Assembly: GCA_023404955.1 (NCBI GenBank)
Contig: JAEXZY010000077.1
Coordinates: 25,058-89,057 of the forward strand
DNA length: 64,000 nucleotides
Source: Actinomycetes bacterium
Lineage (GTDB): Bacteria; Actinomycetota; Actinomycetes; Mycobacteriales; Mycobacteriaceae
Reading direction: 5' to 3'
Positions 42,646-50,908 of this stretch are shown here, piece after piece (the first letter of the stretch is position 1; each line of letters begins with the position of its first letter). Under the pieces are notes generated by a model. That model worked only from the letters and a program-made list of their open reading frames with translations, was not told the DNA's origin and did not search any database. The translations under genes and the position numbers were made by a program.

Positions 42646-44307
42646 GTGACAGGAGCGCGGCGCGACCAGGACCCCGCCGGTCCGACCAGCGGACGCTACT
42701 ACCCGCCGCGTCCGCCCGTCGGAGACCACCCGGGGATGGCCAATTACCCCAGCGATCCTGTGCCGTCCGGCGGTCGGCGGGCCTCCCCGACCGCGAACTC
42801 CAGCGGCAACCGGTGGTTGCCGCCCCTGGACGAGCACGACCGTCGGCGCATCTACGACCGGTTCGACGACGATCGGGCCGGCGGCGCCGAGAAGGTGACG
42901 GTGACCCGCGCAGCGGCGCAGCGCAGTCGCGAGATGGGCTCGAAGATGTACGGGCTGGTCCACCGGGCCGCCACCGCGGACGGCGCCGACAAATCGGGCC
43001 TGACCGCGCTGACGTGGCCGGTGGTGGCCAACTTCGCGCTCGATGCCGCGATGGCGGTCGCACTGGCCAACACTCTGTTCTTCGCCGCCGCGACCGGCGA
43101 GAGCAAGAGCCGAGTGGCGCTCTACCTGCTCATCACGATCGCTCCGTTCGCGGTCATCGCACCGCTGATCGGACCGGCTCTGGACCGTCTGCAACACGGC
43201 CGGCGCGTCGCGCTGGCCGCATCGTTCGGGTTACGCACCGTGCTGGCGGTGATCCTGATCGCGAACTTCGACAGCGCGACCGGAAGCTTTCCGTCCTGGG
43301 TGCTGTACCCGTGTGCGCTCGGCATGATGGTGCTGTCGAAATCGTTCTCGGTCCTGCGCAGCGCGGTGACGCCGCGAGTCCTGCCCCCGACCATCGACCT
43401 GGTGCGGGTCAACTCCCGCCTGACGATGTTCGGCCTGCTCGGCGGAACGATGGTGGGCGGCGGCATCGCAGCCGCGGCCGAGTGGGGATTCCAGCTGTTC
43501 GCCATGCCCGGCGCGCTGTATGTGGTGGTCGCGGTGTCGATGGCCGGCGCGGTGCTGGCGATGCGGATACCGAAGTGGGTCGAGGTCACCGAGGGTGAGA
43601 TCCCGGCGACCCTGAGCTATCACAGCCGCGACGGTCAATTCCGTGAACCGCCCGCTGCGAAGGTGCGACAACCGTTGGGCCGCAACATCATCGCCGCGCT
43701 GTGGGGCAACTGCACGGTCAAGGTGATGGTCGGATTCCTGTTCCTCTACCCCGCGTTCGTCGCCAAGGCCCACGACGCCAGCGGCTGGGAGCAGCTGCGC
43801 ATCCTGGGGCTGATCGGCGCGGCGGCCGCCGTCGGCAACTTCATCGGCAACTTCACCGCCGCGCGGCTGAAGCTGGGGCATCCCGCGCAGCTGGTGGTTC
43901 GATGCGCGATCGCGGTGACCGCGATGTCTCTGGCCACCGCGCTGACCGGCAGCCTGCTCGTCGCCGCGGCCACGACCCTGGTCACCTCGGGAGCCAGCGC
44001 CATCGCCAAGGCGTCCCTCGACGCGTCTCTGCAAGACGACCTCCCCGAGGAATCGCGCGCCTCGGCGTTCGGGCGCTCAGAGTCGCTGCTGCAGTTGGCC
44101 TGGGTGATCGGCGGCGCGACGGGCGTGCTCATCTACACCGAGTTGTACGCGGGCTTCACCACGATCACCGCACTGCTGATCCTCGGTCTGGCGCAGACGA
44201 TCTTCAGCTATCGGGGTGAATCCCTGGTGCCGGGACTGGGCGGTAATCGTCCCGTGCACGCGGCCACCGAGGGCGTGCGTGCCGAGCCGGCGGTGACGGG
44301 CGAGTGA
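42646..44307 (+). CDS. MFS-type membrane protein (Rv0876c-like)
   Basis: Membrane protein of 553 aa. A long hydrophilic N-terminus (about residues 1-120, with GRYYPPRPPVGDHPG) precedes about 12 transmembrane segments of major-facilitator type. ALDRLQHGRRVALAAS resembles a relaxed motif A. The GTG start is supported by GGGGGAGA upstream. It overlaps the following DUF2771 gene as GTGA. The pair Rv0876c-Rv0875c is conserved across mycobacteria; the substrate is unknown. Confidence 0.87.
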   Translation: MTGARRDQDPAGPTSGRYYPPRPPVGDHPGMANYPSDPVPSGGRRASPTANSSGNRWLPPLDEHDRRRIYDRFDDDRAGGAEKVTVTRAAAQRSREMGSKMYGLVHRAATADGADKSGLTALTWPVVANFALDAAMAVALANTLFFAAATGESKSRVALYLLITIAPFAVIAPLIGPALDRLQHGRRVALAASFGLRTVLAVILIANFDSATGSFPSWVLYPCALGMMVLSKSFSVLRSAVTPRVLPPTIDLVRVNSRLTMFGLLGGTMVGGGIAAAAEWGFQLFAMPGALYVVVAVSMAGAVLAMRIPKWVEVTEGEIPATLSYHSRDGQFREPPAAKVRQPLGRNIIAALWGNCTVKVMVGFLFLYPAFVAKAHDASGWEQLRILGLIGAAAAVGNFIGNFTAARLKLGHPAQLVVRCAIAVTAMSLATALTGSLLVAAATTLVTSGASAIAKASLDASLQDDLPEESRASAFGRSESLLQLAWVIGGATGVLIYTELYAGFTTITALLILGLAQTIFSYRGESLVPGLGGNRPVHAATEGVRAEPAVTGE

Positions 44308-44786
44308 AACGCGTCATCGCTGTCCTCGTCGCCGTCGTGCTGCTCGCGTCCGTCGCGACCGCGGTCCTGGTGTGGCGGCTGTCCCGCGATGCCGGCCCGG
44401 ACCTGCCGGAGATCTCGGCGTTCACGGCCGGCCAGCTGACCCGGGTGGGCCCGTACCGCTTCTGTCAGGTGCTCAACCCCACCGACTGTGTGGTGCCCGC
44501 AGACCAGGGCGAATTGCCGGTGTCGGGCCGCCATCCCGTGCAGCTGTCGCTGCCGACCGAGATCTCCAAGGCGCCGTGGGTGTTGCTGCGTGCGTACGAG
44601 GACGGCGACGTGATCGAGGAGTTCCGGCCGAATGCCCGGCTGGCGGTGACGATTCCGACCGTCGACGCCCAGCGCGGGCGATTGACCGGGTTCGCGGTGC
44701 AACTGCCGACACTGGTGCGCGACCAGGACGGCAACGAGTTCCCGGTACCGCACGCGGAGTGGTCCGTGCGCACGAGCTGGAACTGA
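44304..44786 (+). CDS. DUF2771 exported/lipid-anchored-like protein (Rv0875c-like)
   Basis: Protein of 160 aa with an N-terminal signal or anchor (VIAVLVAVVLLASVATAVLV) and no lipobox cysteine at its end. The extracytoplasmic part contains two cysteines (RFCQVLNPTDCVVP) that could form a disulfide. It fits actinobacterial DUF2771. The GTG start overlaps the MFS stop (GTGA), so both are made together and may work together at the envelope. A large hairpin follows its stop. Confidence 0.85.
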   Translation: MKRVIAVLVAVVLLASVATAVLVWRLSRDAGPDLPEISAFTAGQLTRVGPYRFCQVLNPTDCVVPADQGELPVSGRHPVQLSLPTEISKAPWVLLRAYEDGDVIEEFRPNARLAVTIPTVDAQRGRLTGFAVQLPTLVRDQDGNEFPVPHAEWSVRTSWN

Positions 44787-44793
44787 TCGGTAC

Positions 44794-44854
44794 CGCGAAA
44801 GTGCGTTGCCGGTAGTTGCGGAGCCGTTCCAACTACCGTGACGGCACTTTCGCG
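44794..44854. terminator. 61-bp imperfect palindrome between convergent genes
   Basis: The outer arms CGCGAAAGTGC (44794-44804) and GCACTTTCGCG (44844-44854) are perfect complements. A symmetrical 5x5 internal loop separates them from the inner arms CGGTAGTTG (44810-44818) and CAACTACCG (44830-44838). The element lies between two gene ends, so it may stop transcription from both sides. There is no T-tract. A dispersed palindromic repeat is the alternative. Confidence 0.65.
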
Positions 44855-44859
44855 GGGGA

Positions 44860-45876
44860 TCAGCCGGCGCTGTGGGCCGCCGGCACTTCCTCGCCTGCGC
44901 GCGGCGGGCCCGGTGGCGTTCCGTCGCCAAAAGGCCTACCGCCCAGTGCTTCTCGACCGTGCTCTGTGAGCCAGTTGGCCAGGTCCGGTCCCTTCGGCAC
45001 CACACCGGTGGGATTGATGTCGCTGTGCACGATGTAGTAGTGCTGCTTGATCTGCACGAAGTCGATGGTGTCGCCGAAACCGGGCGTCTGGAACAGATCT
45101 CGGGCATACGCCCACAGCACCGGCATCTCGGCGAGCTTGGCGCGATTGGTCTTGAAATGCCCGTGGTAGACGGGATCGAAGCGTGCCAGCGTGGTGAACA
45201 ACCGGACATCGGCCTCGGTGATGGTGTCGCCGACCAGATAGCGCCGGTCGGCCAACCGGTCGGAGAGCCAGTCGAGCGCGGTGAACAGCCGGTCGTAGGC
45301 CCGCTCGTACGCCTTCTGCGAGCCGGCGAAACCGCAGCGGTAGACCCCGTTGTTGACCTCGGTGTAGATCCGCTGCGCCACCTCGTCGATCTCGGCGCGT
45401 AGCGGCTCGGGATACAGATCCGGCGCCCCGTCACGGTGGTGGGCGGTCCACTCGGTCGACATGTCGAGCGTGATCTGCGGGAAGTCGTTGGTCACGACCT
45501 CACCGGTCGGCACGTCGACGATCGCGGGCACCGTGATGCCCTTCGGATAGTCGGGTATGCGCTTGTTGTAGGCGTCGCGGAGGTAGTGAATGCCCAGCAC
45601 CGGATCGACGCCGTCAGGGTCCAGATCGAAGGTCCAGCTGCGCTCGTCGTGGGTGGGTCCGCAGAACCCGATCGACAACGCATCCTCGAGGCCGAGCAGC
45701 CGCCGGACGATGATCGTGCGGTTCGCCCACGGGCACGCACGGGCCACCACAAGGCGGTACCGCCCGGCCTCGACCGGATACCCGTCCCGCCCGTCGGCGG
45801 TGATGCGGGTGGAGATGTAGTCGGTATCGCGATCGAAGTCGCCGCCGGACGCCGACGGGTCAGCCACGTAGCTCAT
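44860..45876 (-). CDS. Glutathionyl-hydroquinone-reductase-like (Xi-class GST) protein
   Basis: Thioredoxin-fold plus all-helical GST-type protein of 338 aa. The N-terminal RYRLVVARACPWANRTII carries the catalytic cysteine of Xi-class enzymes (YqjG/EcM4), which reductively remove thiol adducts from hydroquinones. NDFPQITLDMSTEW marks the thiol-binding loop and TITEADVRLFTTLARFDPVY the C-terminal domain. Mycobacteria make mycothiol rather than glutathione, so the thiol is probably mycothiol. The ATG lies 6 nt after AAGAGT. It replaces fadE10/PE_PGRS15 found here in M. tuberculosis. Confidence 0.87.
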   Translation of the reverse strand: MSYVADPSASGGDFDRDTDYISTRITADGRDGYPVEAGRYRLVVARACPWANRTIIVRRLLGLEDALSIGFCGPTHDERSWTFDLDPDGVDPVLGIHYLRDAYNKRIPDYPKGITVPAIVDVPTGEVVTNDFPQITLDMSTEWTAHHRDGAPDLYPEPLRAEIDEVAQRIYTEVNNGVYRCGFAGSQKAYERAYDRLFTALDWLSDRLADRRYLVGDTITEADVRLFTTLARFDPVYHGHFKTNRAKLAEMPVLWAYARDLFQTPGFGDTIDFVQIKQHYYIVHSDINPTGVVPKGPDLANWLTEHGREALGGRPFGDGTPPGPPRAGEEVPAAHSAG

Positions 45877-45882
45877 GGCTTC

Positions 45883-45888
45883 ACTCTT
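45883..45888 (-). promoter_or_regulatory. -10-like hexamer, GST-like gene
   Basis: Minus-strand AAGAGT ends 6 nt before the ATG at 45876. Confidence 0.4.
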
Positions 45889-45910
45889 ACCCCGTCGGAC
45901 GACGGACGAC

Positions 45911-46321
45911 TCAGGCGTCGAGTTCGCGAGCGACGGCCTTGACGACCTCCGAGACGCGGCGGGCCACCTTGCGGTCCGGATAGCGGCCCTTACGCAGCTC
46001 GGGCTGCACCGCGCCCTCGAGGAGCGTGATCATGTCCTCGACCATGCCGTGCAGCTCGTCGGGGCTGTGCTTGTGCTCGACGGTGGCCGCCTCGCGACGG
46101 GTCCGGGTCAGGCTCGGCGGCGGATCGATCAGCTTCAGGCTGAGCGCCTGCGGGCCGCGGCGGCCGGCAGCGACACCGAACTCGACGCGCTGGCCCGCCT
46201 TGAGGCCTTCGACACCGGAGGGCAGCGCCGAGGAACGCACGTACACGTCCTCACCGTCTTCCTGCGAGAGGAACCCGAAGCCCTTCTCCGCGTCGTACCA
46301 CTTCACCCGGCCGGTCGGCAC
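45911..46321 (-). CDS. cspB: Cold-shock protein CspB (extended type)
   Basis: Protein of 136 aa. Residues 1-66 form a cold-shock domain with TGRVKWYDAEKGFGFL (RNP-1), EDVYVRSSAL (RNP-2-like) and VEFGVAAGRRGPQAL. It binds single-stranded RNA or DNA. An unusual C-terminal helical extension of about 70 residues, conserved in mycobacterial CspB, follows. The start is taken as GTG at 46321 (VPTGRVKWY), with AGGTGAG just upstream; a GTG three codons earlier is possible. It is divergent from yccF. Confidence 0.92.
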   Translation of the reverse strand: MPTGRVKWYDAEKGFGFLSQEDGEDVYVRSSALPSGVEGLKAGQRVEFGVAAGRRGPQALSLKLIDPPPSLTRTRREAATVEHKHSPDELHGMVEDMITLLEGAVQPELRKGRYPDRKVARRVSEVVKAVARELDA

Positions 46322-46498
46322 TGGTCTCACCTGCTTGTCTGTCTGAGCGCTGGGTCCGCGCCCACACGGGGAACAGACCGTTTACATAGAGGAAGCGCCC
46401 CGCCTGCGTCGGGACGCGCCGTGACGATCCTACTCGGACGTCGCCGCAGCCAGCACCCCGTCAACTCGGTAGGCTTGCCGGACCGCGGGAGGAAGACG

Positions 46499-46909
46499 AT
46501 GCGCCTGATCCTGAACGTCATCTGGTTGATCTTCGGTGGCCTGTGGCTCGCCCTGGGCTACCTGGTCGCCGCACTGATCTGCTTCGTCCTCATCGTCACG
46601 ATTCCCTTCGGCTTCGCGGCGCTGCGCATCGCGGTGTACGCGCTGTGGCCGTTCGGCCGCACGATCGTCGACAAGCCCGGCGTGCGGCCGGGTGCCCTTG
46701 TCGGCAACATCATCTGGCTTCTCGTCGCCGGCATCTGGCTGGCGATCGGACACGTGCTGACCGCGATCGCGATGGCCATCACGATCATCGGCATTCCGCT
46801 GGCGCTGGCCAACCTGAAATTGATCCCGGTGTCGCTGATGCCATTGGGCAAGGAGATCGTGCCGGTCGACGGCCAGGGCGTCGCCGGCACGGGCGGGTTC
46901 CCTCGATGA
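46499..46909 (+). CDS. YccF-family inner membrane protein (Rv0870c-like)
   Basis: Membrane protein of 136 aa with two repeats of the YccF domain, each holding two hydrophobic segments (NVIWLIFGGLWLALGYL and NIIWLLVAGIWLAIGHVL). The C-terminus contains LIPVSLMPLGKEIV, characteristic of the family. Function is unknown. A strong GGGAGGA lies about 7 nt before the ATG. Its stop overlaps the moaA start as ATGA. Confidence 0.9.
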   Translation: MRLILNVIWLIFGGLWLALGYLVAALICFVLIVTIPFGFAALRIAVYALWPFGRTIVDKPGVRPGALVGNIIWLLVAGIWLAIGHVLTAIAMAITIIGIPLALANLKLIPVSLMPLGKEIVPVDGQGVAGTGGFPR

Positions 46910-47970
46910 CCGCTGTCCCACTCGGGCTGCCGTCGATCCGGGGGCTGCCACAGGGTGCGCCGGCCGACGGTCCGCTGGTCGACACCTTCGGCCGGGTGGC
47001 CACCGACCTGCGGGTGTCACTGACCGACCTGTGCAACCTGCGCTGCACTTACTGCATGCCCGCCGAAGGATTGGATTGGATGCCGTCCGAGCAGAAGCTG
47101 AGCGTGGACGAGCTCGTCCGGCTCCTGCGGCTCGCGGTGACCCGCCTCGGCGTCACGAGCGTGCGCTTCACCGGCGGCGAGCCGCTTGTGGTGCCGCACC
47201 TCGAGCAGGTCATCGCGGCGACGGCGGCGCTGCGTCCGCGGCCGGAGATCACGTTGACCACGAACGGAATCGGCCTTGCCGTCCGTGCGGCTGCGCTGAA
47301 GCGAGCCGGCCTGAATCGCATCAACGTCTCGCTGGACACCGTCGATCCGCAGCGCTTCGCGGCGATCACGCGGCGCGACCGGCTCGATGCGGTGCTGGCC
47401 GGTCTGCGCGCCGCGAAAGCCGCCGGGCTGGCGCCGGTCAAAGTGAACGCCGTCCTTGATCCGGTCAGCGGGCGTGACGATGCGATCGCGCTGCTGCGCT
47501 TCTGCCTGGCACAGGGCTACCAGTTGCGCATCATCGAGCAGATGCCGCTCGATGCGGGACATTCGTGGCGGCGCGACGAAGCGCTGTCCGCCGACGAGAT
47601 CCTGGGCGTGCTCCGCCGGGAGTTCACGCTGACACCGCATCCGAAGCCGCGGGGCTCGGCGCCGGCCGAGCTGTGGCAGGTGCGCGACCCCGACGGCGCC
47701 GTGCTCGGCGATGTCGGCGTCATCGCGTCGGTGTCCCATGAATTCTGCGCCAGTTGCGACCGCACCCGCCTGACCGCCGACGGTCAGGTGCGCAACTGCC
47801 TGTTCGCCCGCGACGAGACCGATCTGCGCGACCTGCTGCGTGCCGGCGGCGACGACGACGCGCTCGAAGCGGCATGGCGCGCCGCGATGTGGGGCAAGGC
47901 GGCCGGCCACGGCATCAACGATCCGGGGTTCGTCCAGCCCGATCGCCCGATGAGCGCAATCGGCGGCTGA
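46906..47970 (+). CDS. moaA: GTP 3',8-cyclase MoaA (MoaA2)
   Basis: Radical SAM enzyme of 354 aa that starts molybdopterin synthesis by converting GTP to 3',8-cyclo-GTP. The N-terminal cluster is CNLRCTYC (residues 43-50). A C-terminal cluster is formed by FCASCDRTRLT and the later NCLF. The C-terminal GG (PMSAIGG) needed for activity is present. The GGEP motif (RFTGGEPLV) is intact. It is coupled to yccF by ATGA overlap, and moaD follows 1 bp after its stop. Confidence 0.94.
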   Translation: MTAVPLGLPSIRGLPQGAPADGPLVDTFGRVATDLRVSLTDLCNLRCTYCMPAEGLDWMPSEQKLSVDELVRLLRLAVTRLGVTSVRFTGGEPLVVPHLEQVIAATAALRPRPEITLTTNGIGLAVRAAALKRAGLNRINVSLDTVDPQRFAAITRRDRLDAVLAGLRAAKAAGLAPVKVNAVLDPVSGRDDAIALLRFCLAQGYQLRIIEQMPLDAGHSWRRDEALSADEILGVLRREFTLTPHPKPRGSAPAELWQVRDPDGAVLGDVGVIASVSHEFCASCDRTRLTADGQVRNCLFARDETDLRDLLRAGGDDDALEAAWRAAMWGKAAGHGINDPGFVQPDRPMSAIGG

Positions 47971-47971
47971 C

Positions 47972-48220
47972 GTGACGGTGACAGTGCGGTACTTCGCCGC
48001 GGCGCGCGCCGCGGCCGGCGTCGAACACGAGGCTGTCGACATGGCCGACACCGCGACGGTCGCCGATCTGGTCGACGTGCTGCGTGCCCGAGGGCCGGAG
48101 CTGGAGCGCGTGCTGGCGCGGTGCTCGTATCTGCGGGACGGAATCGCCGTGCGCGACATTACGACTCCGCTGGGACGGGCGCAGACGATCGATGTGTTGC
48201 CGCCGTTTGCCGGTGGGTAG
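47972..48220 (+). CDS. moaD: Molybdopterin synthase small subunit MoaD
   Basis: Ubiquitin-fold sulfur carrier of 82 aa ending in the required GG (VLPPFAGG), whose C-terminal glycine becomes a thiocarboxylate. It pairs with MoaE, encoded on the other side of rpfA at 50001-50426. The GTG start is one base after the moaA stop. It corresponds to moaD2 (Rv0868c). Confidence 0.92.
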   Translation: MTVTVRYFAAARAAAGVEHEAVDMADTATVADLVDVLRARGPELERVLARCSYLRDGIAVRDITTPLGRAQTIDVLPPFAGG

Positions 48221-48245
48221 ATGACCTCTTTCGGTCGATGTATTC

Positions 48246-48261
48246 CGTGATTTACATCACA
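48246..48261. promoter_or_regulatory. CRP-type binding site upstream of rpfA
   Basis: CGTGA-N6-TCACA, with the same half-sites as the serC site. It starts 25 bp after the moaD stop. M. tuberculosis rpfA is a reported Crp (Rv3676) target. A possible -10 (TAGTAT, 48352-48357) lies about 90 bp downstream, so the site would act from a distance unless another promoter is used. Confidence 0.75.
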
Positions 48262-48351
48262 TCACAGAATGATCACGGGATGGCTACGGCGAGGTAGCGA
48301 CGCCCGGCACCTGCAGGAACAACGCGCTCGCCAGGCATTTTAGAGAATTTT

Positions 48352-48357
48352 TAGTAT
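48352..48357 (+). promoter_or_regulatory. Possible rpfA -10 element
   Basis: TAGTAT sits in the only AT-rich stretch of the 458-bp moaD-rpfA gap and fits TANNNT. No convincing -35 was found. It would give a leader of about 310 nt that includes the whole riboswitch. Confidence 0.45.
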
Positions 48358-48491
48358 TTGCCGAGGTCCGCGACACGGCGGTGGCGACGAGGTGACGGGA
48401 ATCTGGCGAGCCGTTACCGTTCTCGCCAGGCCGGTCGCCCCCACTGACCGGCTCGTCGCGAGACCAGTTGCGCCGAGCTCCATCCGCTGGT

Positions 48492-48651
48492 CCGCGGGGA
48501 CGACGAGACCCACCTGGATGGAGGCGGGGGACCCACCGGTCCACCGAAAGGACCTGGAGCCGACACCGGCTCCTAGGGGTGAAGCCGACGTCGTTTCGAC
48601 GCCGCCGGCCGGGCGACCTCTCCAGCCCGAACCCGACAGCTGACCTCGCGG
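48492..48651 (+). promoter_or_regulatory. ydaO/yuaA c-di-AMP riboswitch, rpfA leader
   Basis: The leader carries the hallmark conserved blocks of this class in order: GGCGGGGGACCCA, GGGGTGAAGCC, then CCCGAACCCGACAGCTGACC. Closing stem P1 can form between CCGCGGGG (48492-48499) and CCTCGCGG (48644-48651), with one G-U pair. The class senses c-di-AMP and is known upstream of actinobacterial rpf and cell-wall hydrolase genes, usually shutting expression when ligand is high. The boundaries were set from P1 by eye. Confidence 0.88.
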
Positions 48652-48678
48652 GCGCATACGAGAGGACCTCGCGCACCT

Positions 48679-49994
48679 ATGAGTGGACGGCACCGCAAGC
48701 CCACGACTTCTTCTGTCAGCGTCGCCAAGATCGCCGTCACCGGCGCGGTCATCGGAGGCGGCAGCCTGGCTCTGGCCGGCACCGCCGGCGCGGCCACCGA
48801 CAACGAATGGGACCGGGTCGCCAGCTGCGAATCCGGCGGCAACTGGGCGATCAACACCGGCAACGGCTACCAGGGTGGCCTGCAGTTCTCCCCCAGCACC
48901 TGGTCCGGGCACGGCGGTGGCGAGTTCGCCCCCGCGGCCCACCTGGCCACCAAAGACGAGCAGATCGCCGTCGCCGAGCGTGTGCTGGCCTCGCAGGGCA
49001 AGGGCGCGTGGCCCACGTGCGGCGGGCCGCTCTCCGCCGCAACACCGCGCAACGTCGTCAACGAGGCCGCCAATGAGGCGCCGGCTCCGGCGGGCCCCCT
49101 CGGCCTCCTGCCGCCCCCGCCGCCGGCCGATCCGCTCGCTCCGCCGCCGCCCGCGCCGTTCGACGCGATGTCTGCGCCGCTCCCCGCGCCGCCGATCGAT
49201 CCGATGGCCCCGCCGCCGCCGGCCCCGGCCCCCGCACCCGTCGAGGCCGCACCGCTCGACGCCCCGCTGCCTCCCCCGGCCGATCCGATGGCCCCGCCGC
49301 CCCCGGCCCCGGCTCCGGTGGACGCCGCACCGCTCGACGCGCCGCTGCCCCCGCCGCCGGCGCCCCCGGTGGTCGACGTGGCCAACATCGCGCCGGCCGA
49401 CGTGCCGCCCCCGGCCCAGCCGGTGGTCAACGCCGCCGATTGGGACGCCGCGCAGAACCCCGCCCCGGCGGACCAGCCCCAGGTGTGGGCCCTGCACCCG
49501 GGTGACCTGGCTCAGCAGCCCGCCCCGGCAGCACCCCTGCCCGTGCCTGCCCCTGCGCCGGCGGCTCCAGCGCCCGCACCCGTCGCAGCGCCCGCGCCCG
49601 ACCCGTTGGCGCCGCTCAACAACGTTGCGGTGCCCGCGCCGGCTTACGACATCGCCAACCAGGCCATCTCCGGCGACCTGCCGATGCCCGACGGCATGCC
49701 GCACCTGGCCAGCCCGACGAATCTCCCGCCCGGCACCACGGCCGATCCGAACGTCGTCGCCGATCCGAGCCCGAACGTGACCTACCTCAAGGACATCTGG
49801 CACGCCATCCAGACCCAGGAGATCTCGGGCAAGGACGCGCTGCTCGCGCTCACGCAGCGGCCGCTCACCAGCGGTCCGGCCCGCTCGAGCCGATCGCTCC
49901 GGGCGCACCGATTCCTGGTGCACCGGTCGACCCCGCAGCGCCGCCCGCCCCGGGTGCGCCGGTGCCGCCGGCTCCGGTCCTGCCGCCGTCCTGA
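48679..49994 (+). CDS. rpfA: Resuscitation-promoting factor RpfA, likely frameshifted near 3' end
   Basis: Secreted muralytic enzyme that cleaves peptidoglycan and promotes resuscitation. A signal peptide (about residues 1-38, ending LAGTAGAATD) precedes the Rpf domain with CESGGNWAINTGNGYQGGLQ (catalytic Glu51) and a second Cys in WPTCGG. A long Pro/Ala repeat region and the conserved NVTYLKDIWHAIQTQ follow. After TQRPLTS the open frame turns Arg-rich and runs to 50103 across antisense moaE. Adding one C within GGCCC (49878-49882) restores a Pro/Ala tail ending at the TGA at 49992-49994, giving about 438 aa. Sequencing error or a true deletion are both possible. GAGAGGA precedes the ATG. Confidence 0.85.
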
Positions 49995-50000
49995 GCTCCG

Positions 50001-50426
50001 CTACGCGGAGTTGACCCATTCGTCGGTGCCGTCGACGAAGAACTGGTGCTTCCAGACCGGTAGCAGTTCTTTGACGCGGTCCACGAGCCGTGCGCACGTC
50101 TGAAAAGCTGCGCCGCGATGATCCGCCGCCACGACGGCGATCAGCGCTGCGTCACCGATCTGCAGGGGTCCCACCCGGTGGCTGACGGCGAGCGCCCGCA
50201 CGCCGGTGGCCTCGGCGGCCACCTCAGCGGCGACGTCAGCGAGCACCTGGGCCGCCGACGGATGCGCCGAGTACTCGAGCCGGGTCACCGAACGGCCGCC
50301 GTCGTGGTTGCGTACCACTCCGGCGAACGACACGACGGCACCCGCGGCGTGATGGGCGACGAGCGCCTCGTGCTCGGTGGCGTCGATCGGGTGCTCGGTG
50401 AGCTCGGCCCGCACGATCTCGGTCAC
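50001..50426 (-). CDS. moaE: Molybdopterin synthase large subunit MoaE
   Basis: Catalytic subunit of 141 aa that transfers two sulfurs from MoaD thiocarboxylate to cyclic pyranopterin monophosphate. Family motifs are GAVVSFAGVVRNHDGG, AVSHRVGPLQIGDAALIAVV and the active-site region VKELLPVWKHQFF with its lysine. The GTG start overlaps the mog stop (GTGA). The end lies 6 bp from the restored rpfA stop. Confidence 0.93.
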   Translation of the reverse strand: MTEIVRAELTEHPIDATEHEALVAHHAAGAVVSFAGVVRNHDGGRSVTRLEYSAHPSAAQVLADVAAEVAAEATGVRALAVSHRVGPLQIGDAALIAVVAADHRGAAFQTCARLVDRVKELLPVWKHQFFVDGTDEWVNSA

Positions 50427-50908
50427 GGTCGGTGATCTCCGCCCCGCAACTGGTCGAGGGCATGGTCGAGCATCCCGTCGAGAACGCCGAGCCCGTCGCG
50501 CACGCCGCCGAGCGAGCCGGGGAGGTTCACGATCAGCGTCCGTCCTGCGACGCCGCAGATCCCGCGGGAGAGCACCGATGTGGGCACCTGAGGCAGCCCG
50601 GAACGCCGGATCGCGTCCGCCAGCCCGGGGATCTCATAGTCGAGCAGTGCCGCCGTCTGCTGGGGCGTCGAGTCGGTGGGTGAGATGCCGGTGCCGCCGG
50701 ACGTGACGATGACGTCGGGGCCGTGCGTGAGGGCCTCTCTCAGTGCCGCACCGACCGGATCGCCGTCGGCGACCACCACCGGTGGTGCGGTGCCGACCGC
50801 ATGGGCGGTGAGCCAGTCGACGATCACCGGGCCGCAGCGGTCGGTGTAGACGCCGGTGGCGGCGCGGGTGGAGGCGATGACGACCCATCCGGAACGGTGG
50901 GCTGTCAC
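50423..50908 (-). CDS. mog: Molybdopterin adenylyltransferase (Mog/MoaB-like)
   Basis: Protein of 161 aa that adenylates molybdopterin before metal insertion. It has the MoaB/Mog fold signature DVIVTSGGTGISPTD, and GRTLIVNLPGSLGGVRDGL near the C-terminus. It sits between moaC and moaE with 4-bp overlaps at each side (GTGA), so the three are one coupled operon, as are Rv0864-Rv0866. Confidence 0.9.
   Translation of the reverse strand: MTAHRSGWVVIASTRAATGVYTDRCGPVIVDWLTAHAVGTAPPVVVADGDPVGAALREALTHGPDVIVTSGGTGISPTDSTPQQTAALLDYEIPGLADAIRRSGLPQVPTSVLSRGICGVAGRTLIVNLPGSLGGVRDGLGVLDGMLDHALDQLRGGDHRP

Noticed and set aside
49995..50103. Arg-rich C-terminal tail of rpfA as genuine
   Set aside because: It reads antisense through moaE and breaks the Pro/Ala composition, whereas a one-base correction restores a natural ending.
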